Origin: Syngnathus acus | Lineage: Eukaryota; Chordata; Actinopteri; Syngnathiformes; Syngnathidae | Length of the DNA stretch: 64,000 bases | NCBI RefSeq assembly: GCF_901709675.1 | Contig: NC_051087.1 | Span: 3,776,001 to 3,840,000, forward strand | Direction of reading: 5' to 3' | Shown here: piece after piece, positions 10,642 through 25,787 of the stretch | Layout of the letters: the number at the start of each line of letters is the position of its first letter | How positions within the stretch are numbered: position 1 is the first letter of the stretch | The notes under the pieces: model-generated | Seen by the model: only the letters and a program-made list of their open reading frames with translations | Databases searched by the model: none | Told to the model about the DNA's origin: nothing | Program-made: the position numbers and the translations under genes

Positions 10642-12593
10642 AATTCAGCTCTTACGACTTTGACATTGTTTGTTATTTCTGCCGCGAATCTTCTGTGAGT
10701 GACAGCCATGTAACTGCATTCTTCTGAGCGTAACGGTGTGACACCAACACACACACACACGCATGACCTCTTTCACCCGTCCACTACGCTAAGGCCACGG
10801 CTTTCCTGCATGAGTGACCACACACAATTCACACGTCTGAGTAGCCACCAGCAAGAACAACACGCGCCCTCGCTGACCCACATGCTTGCAGCGGGCTTCA
10901 CATCACACCCGATACTAAAGCACACGTTAAAAACGACGTCAATAACATTTTATAGAAGATGTATTTCGCAACAAAATGGCTCCCTTTCTGTGCTGTCACA
11001 GATGCTCTTTTCAGGCGTTTGTCGAATGCCCGCGAGAACGCTTAAACACAAATCGAAGCTGCTGTCGGCCACAGCTCACGCTCAAACACTCACGCGCGGA
11101 CTCAAATTGAATTTGTGCGTGTCTTTGTGTGAAGTGTATTCATCTGTTTATGTTTTCAGTAATTAGAGAGGCGGGATTATGACACACACACGCACACACG
11201 CATACGGGTGTAAAAGGAATATCTGGAGGAAATATATGAACAAAAGCAGGACACGAGCCGAGCGACAGCACAGCAATGTCTTCAGAGATGACTTCTAAGA
11301 GAATTAAGAATGAGTCAGAAAAAATGCGAGCTGGTGAAAGCTGAAAAATAACTCCGTGTGTGTGTGCGTATGTACAAAAGTGTGGGAGCATGTGAAAGTT
11401 TATGTGCGTGAGCGACAAAGCATGTGAGAGATCCTGTGCATATATGAGAGCGTGTGAAAGTCTGTAAGTGTTTGCTTGCAGCCTCTACATCAGCAGTAAA
11501 TAGCAGCAAGCTCATTTCAGTGTGATCAGCCAATTCATTATTAAAGCAGTGTGAGCTCTCCAAGATGAAGAAGAAGCACTTAAGATTTTTTGTGTTTGCG
11601 CACTTAATTAAAGCTTCCACGCGATTGCTTTCGTTCCTCGCCGTCGTGTCGTTTTACAAACGGCAACAATTCCGTTCGTGAAAGACAATTTTGTTCTTGA
11701 GGCACTTTGTGTTACAGGGAGAAATCACTGTCAAATACTTTATTACACACTCCCGGCCAGCGGGTAAAACTTCATAAATTCACAACAACCCCTTCAAATA
11801 TTAAGAGAGTACTTTACATGTGTAATTTTACACATTAAGAAAATAATAATTTCAAAAATAGATAATTGGCATCAGTTTGAGGGAATTCAAACAAATCAAT
11901 CGCCAATTTGAGGACAAGACTATTTATTTATTTAAATAACTTCTGTACTGTGTATATACTTGTGTACTTTTTACTGAATGTGGAAAATGTTGCTCTCCGG
12001 CTCGCATTGCAGTTTGATTCCAGTTAGCGTTTGCTAAAGTTAAACTTTATTTCTTTTTTTTTTTTATTCTTAACAAACAGCAAGAGTGTCAAGGGCGCTT
12101 CAGTGGAGGTTTGTTATGTCTGATGATTTACTGCCGTTTCTTTCCATTATGCAGCCAATTTTCCCCCCTCATGCGAGCTTGAGATTGTTTGCAAAATTCA
12201 AACAAAAAAAGGTAGATGAAAAGCTTCGAGCGAAAAGCAGATTATGAAATATATCAATTTTATTCATAGAACTTTGGTATCGGTAGTGGAGTTGGAATAA
12301 GTCTGCTGTGAGAAAACACAAGTTATCTCACAGGATGATGAGCTCATTTCATCACTAAAGCATGCGTTGGTCCTCTGCCACCCTAAAATTTGAAAATGTA
12401 GCTATTAATTTGAGCAGTGTGCATATTGTTTCCAAAAGCAGAAATTTTTTTTTTTCTTGTTTAGCGCCATTCATTTTCTATTAATGAGGACTGTCCCAAA
12501 ACTTTTGTCTCTAAATAGCATAGCATACTTATTATGAGCATTATTTTGCACCAATACAATGAATCCAAATTGAGATGTTTTTTTTTTTAATCA
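10642..12593. other. No gene recognised
   Basis: Short CA and GT stretches occur near 10746, 11180 and 11355. A long plus-strand frame at 10738-11166 is rich in H, T and S from CA-biased DNA and has no motif. From 11740 onward the DNA is AT-rich with T runs. Confidence 0.4.
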
Positions 12594-12785
12594 GTGGAGT
12601 TCCTCTCGGCAATGATTTAGGTCCATTACTTTTCTACGATGGAAGTAAAAGGAATGTATTGCGAAGCTTTTGTTCATAAATTGTATCACATGAACATAAT
12701 TTTGCACTGACATTCGTCCAAATTTTTTTCAGTGGCATTCCACAGGGAAACGTTTTAGACCCATTTATTTTCCTTGAAGAATGTT
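12594..12785 (+). pseudogene. LINE reverse transcriptase remnant, motif present twice
   Basis: AGT at 12594 begins SGVPLGNDLGPLLFY, a decayed form of the non-LTR reverse transcriptase signature SGVPQGSVLGPLLF. A second version, SGIPQGNVLDPFIFL, starts at 12731. The two are in different frames with about 137 bp between starts. No YxDD active-site block or intact flanking RT sequence is seen. Two neighbouring copies of one motif suggest local duplication or nested insertion of short LINE pieces rather than a single decayed element. Confidence 0.55.
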
Positions 12786-14213
<1,428 letters not shown>

Positions 14214-14840
14214 TTTATTTATCTATTTAGATTTTTTAATTGATCGTGTCTCACCGTGTAGTTTTAATTCTGGGAAGAATTTCAAATTGTGCAATTTAAG
14301 ATTCTTCGAGGTTCCGTTGTGCCTGAGACAAAAGGAAGCTACAAATGTTTAGAAGCAAGAAGTGGAAAGAAAAAGTATCCAGTGAGATGATAAAGTTGCT
14401 ATCCGGCGCTTTTCTTGTTGTTGTTCTGATTAATTAATCAACTGCATCTCTTTTTAGTTGCACATCATATGCTGGCAAAAAAAAAAAAAAAGTATCACAC
14501 GGAGAAGAAGTCGCTCGTGTTTATTCATGAAGCCGCTAAAAATACAAAAAAGTTTCAGTATTGCCAAACTGGGAGAACATCTTGAAAAAAATGTTCCCCA
14601 CTTTTGGTGGGATTAATGCGAACACGATCAGACGAAAACTTGTCTGTCGCTTCCTGTTTGTGTGTGTGTGTGTTGAAAAAACAGCTTGGCAGCCATTTGG
14701 ATGTTGTTGAACATACACGCACACGCAGATGTAATACGGAGTGACGTCTCGGATCAGAGCTCTGTGACGAAGTGAGTGAAGCGGCGAACGTCTTTAATGT
14801 AACACCTACTCATCTGCATCAGACGCAAGTCAAAGGCAAC

Positions 14841-14841
<1 letters not shown>

Positions 14842-14928
<87 letters not shown>
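14842..14928. repeat. (CA)n microsatellite, about 43 units
   Basis: An uninterrupted CA run; coding frames across it are artefacts. Confidence 0.97.
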
Positions 14929-14929
<1 letters not shown>

Positions 14930-16038
14930 TTGCTCATATGCTGCTAACAAATATTCATCATGGTCGTGATTATCATGCTTAATCAACTTGAATAAAATGC
15001 AATGAGAGCTTTCCTGCAACGGGAATTACGTCGCACTCTAACATTCGAAACATCAGCGGCGATTCTTTTGCTCAGCTTTGGGGAGTCCACTCGCTACAAT
15101 CGGGCCCAAGCTAATGGACGACATTTTACACAGCGTGTGACCATCCTTAACATGTTTTTATGGATTATTTGGCCCTCGTTGTCTGGTTCCACTTCATCGA
15201 TTCACTGTTAGGGAACAAATGCCACAGCGTGACTGCAAATTGGCTGAGACGGGCTGCCGTGCAAAGACACGCCGACCTGAGTGACAAGTTGCGGGAGTAG
15301 TCCAAAATTGGGTCGAAATCATGGCGGCTCATTTTAGCCAGCTATGCTGGTGGAGAAACTCTTGAATGAATGCAAGGTGTGCGTGTTTGTGAGTGGTCAT
15401 TCTCACCACTTTGCTGGATTATTTTTTTAACCTATTACGATGTGGCTCAGTGCTTTTGGGACACACGCACACACACGCATGCATGCACACACATGTAGAC
15501 AGTGACCTCCAGTGACTTCAACATGTCACATGACTTATACACACCGTGGGAACAAGACAGAAGAATAGAGGAGCAGAGGTGTTCGGCTTGTGTGTGTTAC
15601 TTGCACTACTACTTGTGGTCCTTTGTACATTGCTCATTTCTTATTGACAAAGCACTTGGCAAAAATAAGTAACCGTTTGCCAGAAAAGTTTCGATGGATA
15701 TTTTTGATGCATTATTCAACTACAGTCATGAGGGGGAAGCGGTTTGCAGTTCTTTGCCATTCTGTATGAGTAGAAGTGGAAGTGACCGTCTGGTTCCAGA
15801 GCTGGTAAAGCATGACTACGTCTCTGCAAGAAGCGCACGTGCATTTTATTTGTTATCTCACGTAGCAACAAAAGAGCAGATATCAAATCCGCCACGACTT
15901 TGTTTACGTAACGGCGGCCGGCGGTAACGAGGCAATCCTCCCATCTGAACACTAATTACGACCTTCCCCCCCCCTCCATCATGGCTGGATGGTGCTGTAA
16001 TTTGTAGTTAAACACAGATCAATTAACATTCGTCTCAC

Positions 16039-16159
16039 CTGTTGTGCTGAGAAAGATTTCGCTGTTGATGGAAAAAGAGCTTTGCTCGCACACTTCGCGC
16101 TTGCTCGCTCGGGGAAAAACGAGGTCAATAATGGCCTGCTTTATCTCATCACAAGCCAT
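16039..16159 (-). CDS. Candidate minus-strand coding exon, unidentified
   Basis: From ATG at 16159, in a good start context (GCGATGG), the frame reads MACDEIKQAIIDLVFPRASK then REVCEQSSFSINSEIFLSTT, then one base, and meets a consensus donor (CAACAG then GTGAGA). Phase is 1. The same frame is open further upstream to 16210. Against it: no partner exon was found, no family is recognised, and the opposite strand is also open. A conserved non-coding element could give the same impression. Confidence 0.22.
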
Positions 16160-19100
16160 CGCTCTTCTTCCTCCTCGTCTTTGTCCTGGCTGACTTCTCT
16201 TTTCACGCACTTTACCAAACTTCTATTTGGCGGCGTCACTGATCAGACCCACTCTGGAGTTTTGTCTGCTTGATCACATGACGTGATTAGAAAAAAAAGA
16301 AAAAATGCTAGGATGGAATCGTAATTGGCCCGCCACACACAGCAGTTGCTATATTCTCCCGTTTGTTTGTAAATTGTTTTTGGCACTTCTGGACTTATTG
16401 ACTTGTTATTTGCGCGGACTTGTGACATCACACATGCAGAAACTGCGAAGAAACACGGGAACACCTACAAGGTGTGATTTACCCACAGCTGGCTTTAAAA
16501 TGTGGAATTTTCCTGAGACTTATGCAATTAAATAAAATACATCCTCTCCATCCCAGAATTTATTTTGCACACATTGCAAAACACTGTCAATTGTTTTCAT
16601 TTTGAAAAACAAAAGGCATGTTCAGTCTCGTCGACTGACTATTTACAGCCAACTTCCCTTAACACAATTGCAACTTGCAGGTGTGTGTGTGCACGTGTGT
16701 GAGCTTGTTGGAGAAGGTGTAGGGCATTAAATTGAGCGATGGAGCACTCCTATTGATTTCCACAGTAGAGGAAAAGTAATCTTCTCTACGCTGGATCCAC
16801 TCGTGTGGAGTTGTATGTGTGTGTGTGTTTGTGTGTGTGTGCGTGCTTGGCGATCCCTCTGTGATTGAAACAGTGGTCAGAAACAGTATTAAAGATTTGA
16901 TCGGCTCCCCTTAGTCGGTACAGTATATCACTCCAAAGTAGTGGATAATAATTGTTGCCGTAAACATCGTCGTGTGTCAAAGCTTTGTTTTTGTGCTCCC
17001 TAAAATAAATCAGAAATTTTTTGACAGAACACCCAAAAATATTTGTCATCAAAATAACGCTGATATTATTCGAGCGATGTTTTTTTGAGGATTTGTTTCA
17101 GGTTTATTTTGCGTCTGACTGTGACTGAGCTTCAATATATTTTTTTACTCTAGCGGTGGCCTTTGCCGGGGATTTAAAAAAGATACCCTGCCGAGCAGAT
17201 GTAATGTGAATCGAGGAGAGCGTATTCATCTCACGTTGGAATGAAATGGTGAAAATCAAATCAATTGGATTCCCATTGAGATCAGGCATAGCCACATTAC
17301 AGCTCTTTTGCATTCACCAAGTTCTTTATCAGGCTTTCACACAGACTAGAATGGCAATCATCCACGACAGCACGACGCGGTACAATTTCTGACTGAAACA
17401 CAAAACAGCTCTCAGGACGTCGTGATGCTATTTGCTCGTTGTGTATTTAATCAGAGAAACCTGCCTAGGCGCATGATTTGACTATTTGTAGTTTTCACTT
17501 TTGTTTTATGTTGATTGCCAGAGTTTTGATTAGCCGGCTCGCAGGGCAGGGAAGGGAGGCCGGCCTCATTTGCGTGATTGCCAGTCAAAACAGTCATTAT
17601 GTTATGAGGCACGATGAGCTGTCAGTCTTCTTCATGCTGATTTCAAAGCACAACGTTATGTGGAAATGTTAGCTAGTAGAACACTAGCGGTTAGCATTTG
17701 TGATTTACAATTACGAGCTTCAATGTTTTTTCATTCGACGACTGCAAAAGTGCATATTTTTTAAGTTGCCGCCGGAGTTTTAGTCCCTAAACTGTTTGCA
17801 TTACAGTGCAATGCAAAGCATCTTTTTAATCATCAGCAAGGGACACTCTCTTTTGAAACTGTGGCTAATTAAATTACATTCATTTGGCACAGTCGCAAGC
17901 CCATCGGGACACGAGGCCCAAAGCCAGAACCTTGGCAAGTCACTAGCGACTTGCACTTAATTTTCATTTGAAAAAGTTATTTATTTTTTTGCACTGGCAT
18001 CTCGGATTCCTGTCGATGTACGACTAATAAAATATATTTTTCCCCAGTACTATTCTGTAATTTATATACAGGGTATAAAATATGATTTGCACTGCAAATT
18101 ACTGAATTACATTTAAACCTCTGCTGTAATTAGCACTCAAGTCAGTAGAGGGCGCTCATGTAACTGCACAGCATATGCAAAACCTTTTCACGTCCCCAAC
18201 AACAACAAAATGATGTTCATCGAAAACTGTTCTATTAAGCTTCTTTTTAATAACGTAATTAGAACCCGTTGTGACTTTCACTCCTTTAACAGGAACTGTT
18301 CAAACACGTAAGCTCATACGTTGCCAATGTCGGAAGAATTCATTAATGGCTGTCATCACTTTAACATCCGCAGAAGTAAACATGGAGCCCTGAAGCCCAT
18401 TACACTTAAAATGTAATGAAGAGCTGGATGTGTGGAAGAATGTAGGAAGATGAAGACTCGGATGTATAGTCTGAGAGAAGATAAACGTTGAGAGTGGGAA
18501 ACTGGAGACTCTCCTGTGTGTGAGTGTGTGTGGAGGTAAAGATAAGAAACCAAGGGCGAGAGTTAAAGAAGCAACATGTTAACGGCGAGAAATGATGGCA
18601 GAGGAGGAACGAGAGCTTGTTGGCTTCAGTGAACAAGTGGGGAATGACAAAGAGAGCCATAAAGGCACGGAGAGTGGGACAGGTGAAGTGCGCCATGAAT
18701 AATGGAAGGAATGGCAAGCAAAGAAGAGATACAGAGCGCTGAGGAGGACAGGGGCCAAGTAGAGGAGGTGAAATATGTCAGAATTGATAAAAACCTGTGG
18801 GACCACCGGATCCCGAGACGGAGGACAGGCTGAGTGCTGTTTAATGTCTAAATGTGCTGCTGCACCATTTTTGTTCAGACGTCAATGTGTGTTAGCATTA
18901 GCATCAGGCTCGTGGATGGTGTTTGATTTCAACACTCGTGTAATTCTCTTTGTTTTTATGTTTTGCTTGAGTTGGTGGCATTAAAACAAGCCTCCTTTTT
19001 TGAAGAATTGGTCATTATTTGACAAATATCTGCCTGTTGCGAAGTGTGAAGAAGTAAGGCTGCTGCTCATATAGCAAGTCGTCACAAATCAATGGAATTG

Positions 19101-19364
19101 ATACGGCATGTCGAAGCGTTGGTAAGACACTTATTTTCCAATCTTCACTGCTGGGCAGTCGAACCAAATTGAACAAGTTGAAGTAAACAATTCAACAATT
19201 CAGGAGGCTGCAGCCACTAGCATTTAACCCTTGTAAAAACGAGTCATCAACATTTCTTAGACATGTTGAACTTAAAATCTGAAGTGTCCAATTCCCCAGA
19301 AAATGACAATATGCTTGATTTGATATATCAGCCTAATCAGGCCTGTTCTTGCTTTTTTTTGCAG

Positions 19365-19499
19365 CAGCAGCAGCGGGAAGAGGCTTCATGTCGTAGAGGT
19401 GATGGAAGAGAAGCACTTAATTTAATTAAGCAGCTTTATCAGTCGTCCCTGCGCTCATATTGTGAAAGAGACCTGTTTGAAAAGGCGATAGCTTCGTAA
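19365..19499 (+). CDS. Weak candidate terminal exon
   Basis: A strong acceptor (GTTCTTGCTTTTTTTTGCAG, AG at 19363-19364) opens a frame QQQREEASCRRGDGREALNL, then IKQLYQSSLRSYCERDLFEK and AIAS, and then a stop at 19497-19499. The start overlaps a short CAG run. No donor, poly(A) signal or preceding exon was tied to it, and the protein has no recognised family. Confidence 0.18.
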   Translation, partial: QQQREEASCRRGDGREALNLIKQLYQSSLRSYCERDLFEKAIAS

Positions 19500-22209
19500 T
19501 TACCCTTTATCTGCTCGTTGAGGGACTTCGGACTACGACCATTTTGTTGGAGAACTGGAATGAACCGGTGAACGTGTGAACTATCATCATTGCAGAAATG
19601 CGTGCGTCATCCAACGCGTTGAGATGATGAGCACATTTATATGACATTATCATTGCATAGTGAAAGAAAAACTGGACATTTTTATTCATTATTTCATTTT
19701 AATTCATTTCTGTAAAGGCGGATTTCCCAATTGAAAGGCATGAGAAGGTTTCAAACATGGCTGCCAACTCCCCCGTGTAACCTCTAAGGAGACTTTTAAT
19801 GTCGCTCAGTGTTGTCTAATCCATCCACGGGCTTTATGTTTTTTTAGCTCGGCTGTCTGTCTGTCCAGACTCGCTCCTGTGTGGACAATATCTCAGGAAG
19901 ACGTGGATGGAATTTTATTACAACTGGCACAAACGTCCTTTTCGGGAAGAATGGATTAGCAATGTCAAAGTCACAGCGGGCCAAACATGTTTGACAGGAG
20001 GACATAAACAGACTTATCTAACCGTTTCCCCTCCCATGCGCCGTTCATACGAGAAGGTGAAAAACATTAGAGCATAATCGAAGAGGTCTCTGTGGTCTTC
20101 TCTTTGTCTCCATTCGCAGAAAGATTTTAAAAAGAGCTCCAGTGAGCCATCTACTTGAGAAAAAAATATGCTTCCATCAAATAGGTTGATTCTAGGAAAA
20201 GTAACGGCGCTTATTTTCCGTCAGCTCGATCTCCTTGTACATTTTGGATTCTGCACTCGGATGTTTTTTTTGTGCTATTTGTTTTCTGTAAGCGATTACT
20301 TCAGATATTGCCCAACAATATAACTAACTAAAAGATATCAACTAATCTCAAAAGAGGAAGTGTTTAAACTGTTAACAATAATGAATTGACTCAAATCTCT
20401 GACCAAAGTAGCTCATACTACAATGCTAAGTTAGCATTAGCACAGTAAACAAACGTCAGGCCTGTAAATGTACAAACATATGTACACTAACTTACTGCCT
20501 GGTACTTCATTTACACCGACTCAATACAGGTGATATAGAAAGTTAATCTCCGTATCTATGGCAACCGATTTCTCTCCAATTGCGATTTGTTCTTAGCACA
20601 CATTTCATCCTTCGACGCTCTAAGAAGAGCACAAGGTGACGCTGAAATACGAATGGGGAAAAAAAACAACCCTGTACTTAATCCGATTCCATCTGTCTTG
20701 CCGCTCGTGGCTGATATTTACCAGTGTGTGTGCTTGTACAGAAACAGAGGGGAGGATTGAAAAGAGGACGATGTTAACTAATCTCTGTCAGCAGGCGACT
20801 TCCCCCGAGAGGCCGAGTTCATTTCACGCATACACCGATAGGTAGAGCATAACACGCTCGCTCAAAGACAAGAAGATAATCCCATCGGTTAAATACGGCA
20901 AAAAAAAACACAATGGCATTTGCATTTCAATTGCGCCATGAACGTGGAAAGCGCACTGATTCCATACTGCGTCGAAAGATTGATGTTTTGTTTAAGAGCT
21001 CTGAACGAGGTACAGTGAAAGAGACTTTCTACATGGCGTCTTCTCGTTTTGGAGTCATTTTGAGGCGCATTCGGCGGTTCCTGACATCTCGGGCTGATGC
21101 TTTTAGTCATTGTTCAGACTCGTCAGGACATATAAAGCTGAAAAGGGATCAAAACTGTTGTCATGCTAATGCATTGGGACAGACAGGAAATACCTGGAAT
21201 GAATGAAACCGGTTCAGTACAATGGAGGAAAATGTTCACGTCAACGTTTTTATCTGACAGGCGAACGGAGAGTTATGCATAATTTATCGGTTTAAAGTCA
21301 CTTCAGCGATACAATTTAGACACACATTAGCTAGCATAAAGCGATTGCTTGGGGTGAAAACAAATTGCTAACAGACGTGCCTTCGTGGCGGCCATGTTGG
21401 CAGGGGCTCTCATTGAGCACGGACATTAGCTTAGCGTCACCAAATAGGATGTATCATACCGACTGTTGTTATCAATCGAGGTTTGACTGAATTTGCTTCT
21501 ACCCTTCCAATCCCTCAAATTTCGGAAACATAATAAATCCCCAAACAGACGCTGATATCTCCGTTGAGATGAACAGAGCTAATTTGATTTTATCACTTCC
21601 CGATACAAATTGCCGTGAACCTCATTGTGCAGGCCTGATATGGTTGTGGAAATTGAATGCAGGACAGTCATGTCACGGCTAATATCTTTCGTAATTAGGA
21701 TACGTATTGGCGCCAAAAGTATTTCAGCACGCAATCAGCGGAACTCGTACTTGGCTACAAAGTTAGCGCAATGTCATTTTTATATCGTAACACTTTCTAA
21801 CCGACTCTCTCTTCTTGTGATTGACAACTCTCAAAATCGCTTTTTCCGAAGTCCCAGCGTGATTAGGCAGTGCCTGAACAGCTGAACATGATGAAGCGTG
21901 ACCGCTTCTATTTTGGCGTCCAATGTGAGCCGCGGTAGTCCGCGCGCCGCTAAATTGCTTTTCAACAACTATATAATAACGGCGGTGGGGCAGCATTTGT
22001 AATGGCGGTAAATAATGTCAAGAGGTTTTAACAGAGCACTACATCAAACGGGAGCGTTGAAATATGCAACGTTTTTGAAGAATGTCGCCCGAGCTGTTAG
22101 GAGACAGCGAAAGGGGGCCGTGTTGAACGTTTTGCTTTGCGGCGGGAGAACATGTTTTCTATTGAATTTATTCGCAGCCTCTGCAGCTGAGACTTTTGTG
22201 TTTTTCCTT

Positions 22210-22315
<106 letters not shown>

Positions 22316-22922
22316 AAGTATACACATCTGCCATGCCACAAATGCGGATGAAAAGTAAATGCCCATAAAAAAAAAATCAAATCATCTCATGGTTCAAAAG
22401 GCAGGTGTTCCATTGCCTTTTCCTGATTTGTATATATGTGTGTGTGTGTGTGTGTCTCTGTGTGTCTGTGTGTGTGTATGCATGAAATTTTGCATGCATG
22501 TCATCAAGCGGTTGGTTGCGTGCACTTCATTTGCCAGTCAACCATCCCACACCTGGTGACCTTTCAGAGGTCAGGTCATCGGCTGAACACGAGCTGTGAT
22601 TGGTCCAAGTGACCTGGCGCACGCCCGCAACATCCATCAGTGAGTACCCTATACTCATTTTAAGTTTTATTACAAACAAATCCGAGGTCGCATACGTACG
22701 TTTGTTGCCCTTAGAGGCTTCACTATAATTTCGTCTTGTGTCATTTTTGCCCTTTTCTGCTGTGACGGATGAAGGAGCAGCTAGCCTGTGGGGGGCAGTG
22801 TAGCTCTGTGACCCAATAGAATAGAAGCACCCATAAAAAAGAAAATGAGAGAGAAAGCGAGAGACATGGTGACATACACCGACTAAGCACCCATGTGTCA
22901 ATCTTGTCCACTTTTGTTGCAG

Positions 22923-23019
22923 TCCTCAAAGGTCTGGTGGCTCTTACTTCCAAGCACATCTTAAAAGTTACAACTCGGGCACTAGATAAGCAACGGACAA
23001 GGTCGTGCAGCAATTGTGT
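22923..23019 (+). CDS. Weak candidate internal exon
   Basis: The acceptor CTTTTGTTGCAG (AG at 22921-22922) and the donor TGT then GTAAGG (GT at 23020) bracket 97 bp with one open frame: LKGLVALTSKHILKVTTRAL then DKQRTRSCSNC, phase 1 in and 2 out. The other two frames close. On the minus strand a GTAAGA donor-like site also occurs here. No family is recognised and no partner exon was found. Confidence 0.2.
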
Positions 23020-23459
23020 GTAAGGAGAAAAAAAGCACCTCTAGCAAGCACCCTCCCATACATGATGTGTATTTCCTGAGTTTGGTTCGAAGCAAACATT
23101 AGTGTTGAGCGATACGGTCCACCTTGTCTGACAACCGATGCACTCGGCTATTAACTGGTTGTGACATCTGTTTTGAAGGCAGGCGTGTGTATTGTGGGCA
23201 TCCATGCGTGTGTGTTGACTCATAGAAGGAGGATAGAGGTGATGTGGGGGGTGCAGCGTGTCCTGAAATGCATCTGTGACAGATGTGCATGTGGAAAGCA
23301 TGTCAGGGATGTACATGCACCAGTTACTAGCTCAGCCAGGTGAGCGCCATGTCCGCTTAAAATATGTGAGTGATTTTGTGTGCGTACGTGTGTAAAACGC
23401 GGAACCATGCCACAAAGAGTTTTGGATTGATTTTTTTTTTACTCACACTTTCCAGGTCA

Positions 23460-23580
23460 ATAAAAAAATAATAATACAAATAAAATAAATTTAAAATGAA
23501 TATTAAATATATTACGATTAAAATTAAAAACTAATTGCAACTAACTGAATTGAAAAAAACAAAATGAAATAAAACCTAAT
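23460..23580. repeat. A/T low-complexity stretch
   Basis: Runs of AATAAA, ATAAT and AAATT without unit regularity. The AATAAA motifs here should not be read as poly(A) signals. Confidence 0.7.
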
Positions 23581-23945
23581 CCCAAACTAGAACCTTGATG
23601 ATATTCTATGGCATGCATTGACAAAAAACAAGTTTGAAGGATAATACAAGGATGTTAGGTTTGATATCATGACATCAAAACACATAATGACTAAAACAAA
23701 CATACAAAGATAATGATACTCATCACAAAAATCATAAAACCACTTTCTATCTGCCTCCTTGCCAATGACCCTCACTTCTTTTCGCAGTCCAAAATTGATT
23801 ATGTGTAAATCCTTATGCGGGAGCACTTTAGGGATCAGGTTTCCGTGGTGACATATTGATTCGAGCGAGAGAAGGATGAAGCAATAAAATGACCGACGAT
23901 GACAAAAAGTACAATGATTAACACTTGGCAGATGAAGAGCGAACC

Positions 23946-24120
23946 TACCGTAATTTTCGGACTATAAGTCGCGGTTTTTTTTTCATAGTTTGGGTGGGGG
24001 GGCGACTTATACTCAGGAGCGACTTATATACATATATATGTTTTTTTTTCACTTTTTTGGGCATTTTATGGCTGGTGCGACTTATACTCCGGTGCGACTT
24101 ATAGTCCAAAAATTACGGTA
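23946..24120. mobile_element. MITE with TACCGTAATTTTCGGACTAT ends, about 175 bp
   Basis: The left end, TACCGTAATTTTCGGACTAT then AAGTCGC, is inverted at the right as GCGACTTATAGTCCAAAAAT then TACGGTA. An inner inverted GCGACTTATACTC pair lies between. It is a related but separate family from the AAGGCGCAC elements: the core is GTCGC rather than GGCGCAC. Confidence 0.85.
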
Positions 24121-25250
24121 CCTCTTTTTTTCCCATCCCAACCTTAAATGTTTTTTATCCGCCGAGATACTTCATTTTCAAAAGTGTCTGGTGATGCTCT
24201 TAATTGCTTTCTTCGTGTGCATATTAATTGATTTGCATTACTTAATTGAAAATGTTGTTTTGTTAGCTCGTGTAAGCGACTGGCTGAAGGAACAAACAAT
24301 AAGGAAAGATTTCGGAGAGGCCAGCGGTGGGGGTGTAATAAAAAGTCAGTTTGTAAGCCTCCAGAGTGAGGAGAACACGTATACAGTATTTGACGGATAT
24401 GGGGAATTGAGTTCTCAGGATGGTGGATAAAGGGCATCAAGTCAGACGGATGAAAGGGACAAAAATGAAAGCTAAAGGCGTGCTTCCCTCAGGGTGCGCC
24501 GTCATTCTCCCTGGGAGATCAGAGAAGGATCTCCACACCCAATCGGACCAAAAGGGGTCGGGAATGCCTCGCGGGCGCTTGCTTGTACAAACGTTTGCCA
24601 CGCGTGTGCATTTATAACAATAACGACAAGAACGCCAATGCTAATTTGATGCTTGTTTATTTGATTTTCCGTTTTGGTGTTTGCGAGGCTTCAGCACACT
24701 TTACAAATGTACTTTTTGTGGCTAAAGAGCTTCTTCTGTTCCGACACATTACAGCTAGCTAGCTAGTTTTAATTAAACGGGTTCAAACGTTGTTATCGTC
24801 TGAAAATAATCCAGAATTGAAGCATTAGTTGAGATAATGCCGCATGGCTCTCGCAGTTCTGAAGGATTAATAGATCTTTTTTTTTTTTTGCCTGTTTACA
24901 ACACTTTAAATTGATTAAGAATGACCGTGGTGTGGACAGACAAATAGTATTGATTTGTGAAAAAATATCAAATTGACCCTATTTGGACAGATGGGGGTTT
25001 CAACCTGACAGCGTTAATATCGTTATTGATTTTGCTATATTTTGTGATATTGGAAACAAAAACAACACGGGCAAAAACAATTTAACTCCACATATGGAAC
25101 AACTTGACATTTATACTGTGATGATGTCGGTGGTTTGACACCCTGTCGCTAAAAACATTTTAGTAACGGTTTCTGTGATTGTCTTTTTACACATTTAATA
25201 CAGACGTGTGGATATTAGGAGGCTGACTGTTCACCTCTACGAGTTTTATC

Positions 25251-25636
25251 TACCGTATTTTCTGCACTATAAGGCGCACCGGATTATAAGGCGCACCTTC
25301 AATGAATGGCCCATTTTAAAACTTTGTTCATATATAAGGCGCACCGGATTATAAGGCCCATAAAATAAATAACTCAACGTTGCTCAAACGTTAATGCGAT
25401 CACAATATAGTAACACTCGAAATAGTGAAAACAATAACAATATATCAATAACTCAACGTTGCTCAAACGTTAATATCACACAACACACAAAATAAACACG
25501 TAAAGCATACTTTAATAAATTAGTCCTCATCCACCAATCCATATTGGTCCATATATAAGGCGCACCGGACTATAAGGCGCACTTTTGAGAAAATTGGAAG
25601 TTTTTAGGTGCGCCTTATAGTGCGGAACATACTGTA
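25251..25636. mobile_element. MITE of the ACTATAAGGCGCAC family, copy 2
   Basis: The left end, TACCGTATTTTCTGCACTAT then AAGGCGCACC, is inverted at the right as GGTGCGCCTTATAGTGCGGA then ACATACTGTA. Inside, AACTCAACGTTGCTCAAACG and TTAAT occur twice about 70 bp apart, a small internal duplication. No coding capacity. Confidence 0.85.
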
Positions 25637-25787
25637 CTCATCGAACACTTTTACTGTGATAACCACCTTCTTGTGTTGATACTTTGTTTCGACGCTTCAA
25701 AGCTAGCTAGAAATGTTCTGCTTTCAAGTTTCCACTATGGTTTGTGAGCATCATGTGTTTCCAACTCGGGCTGCTCCTGCCCCGCAG

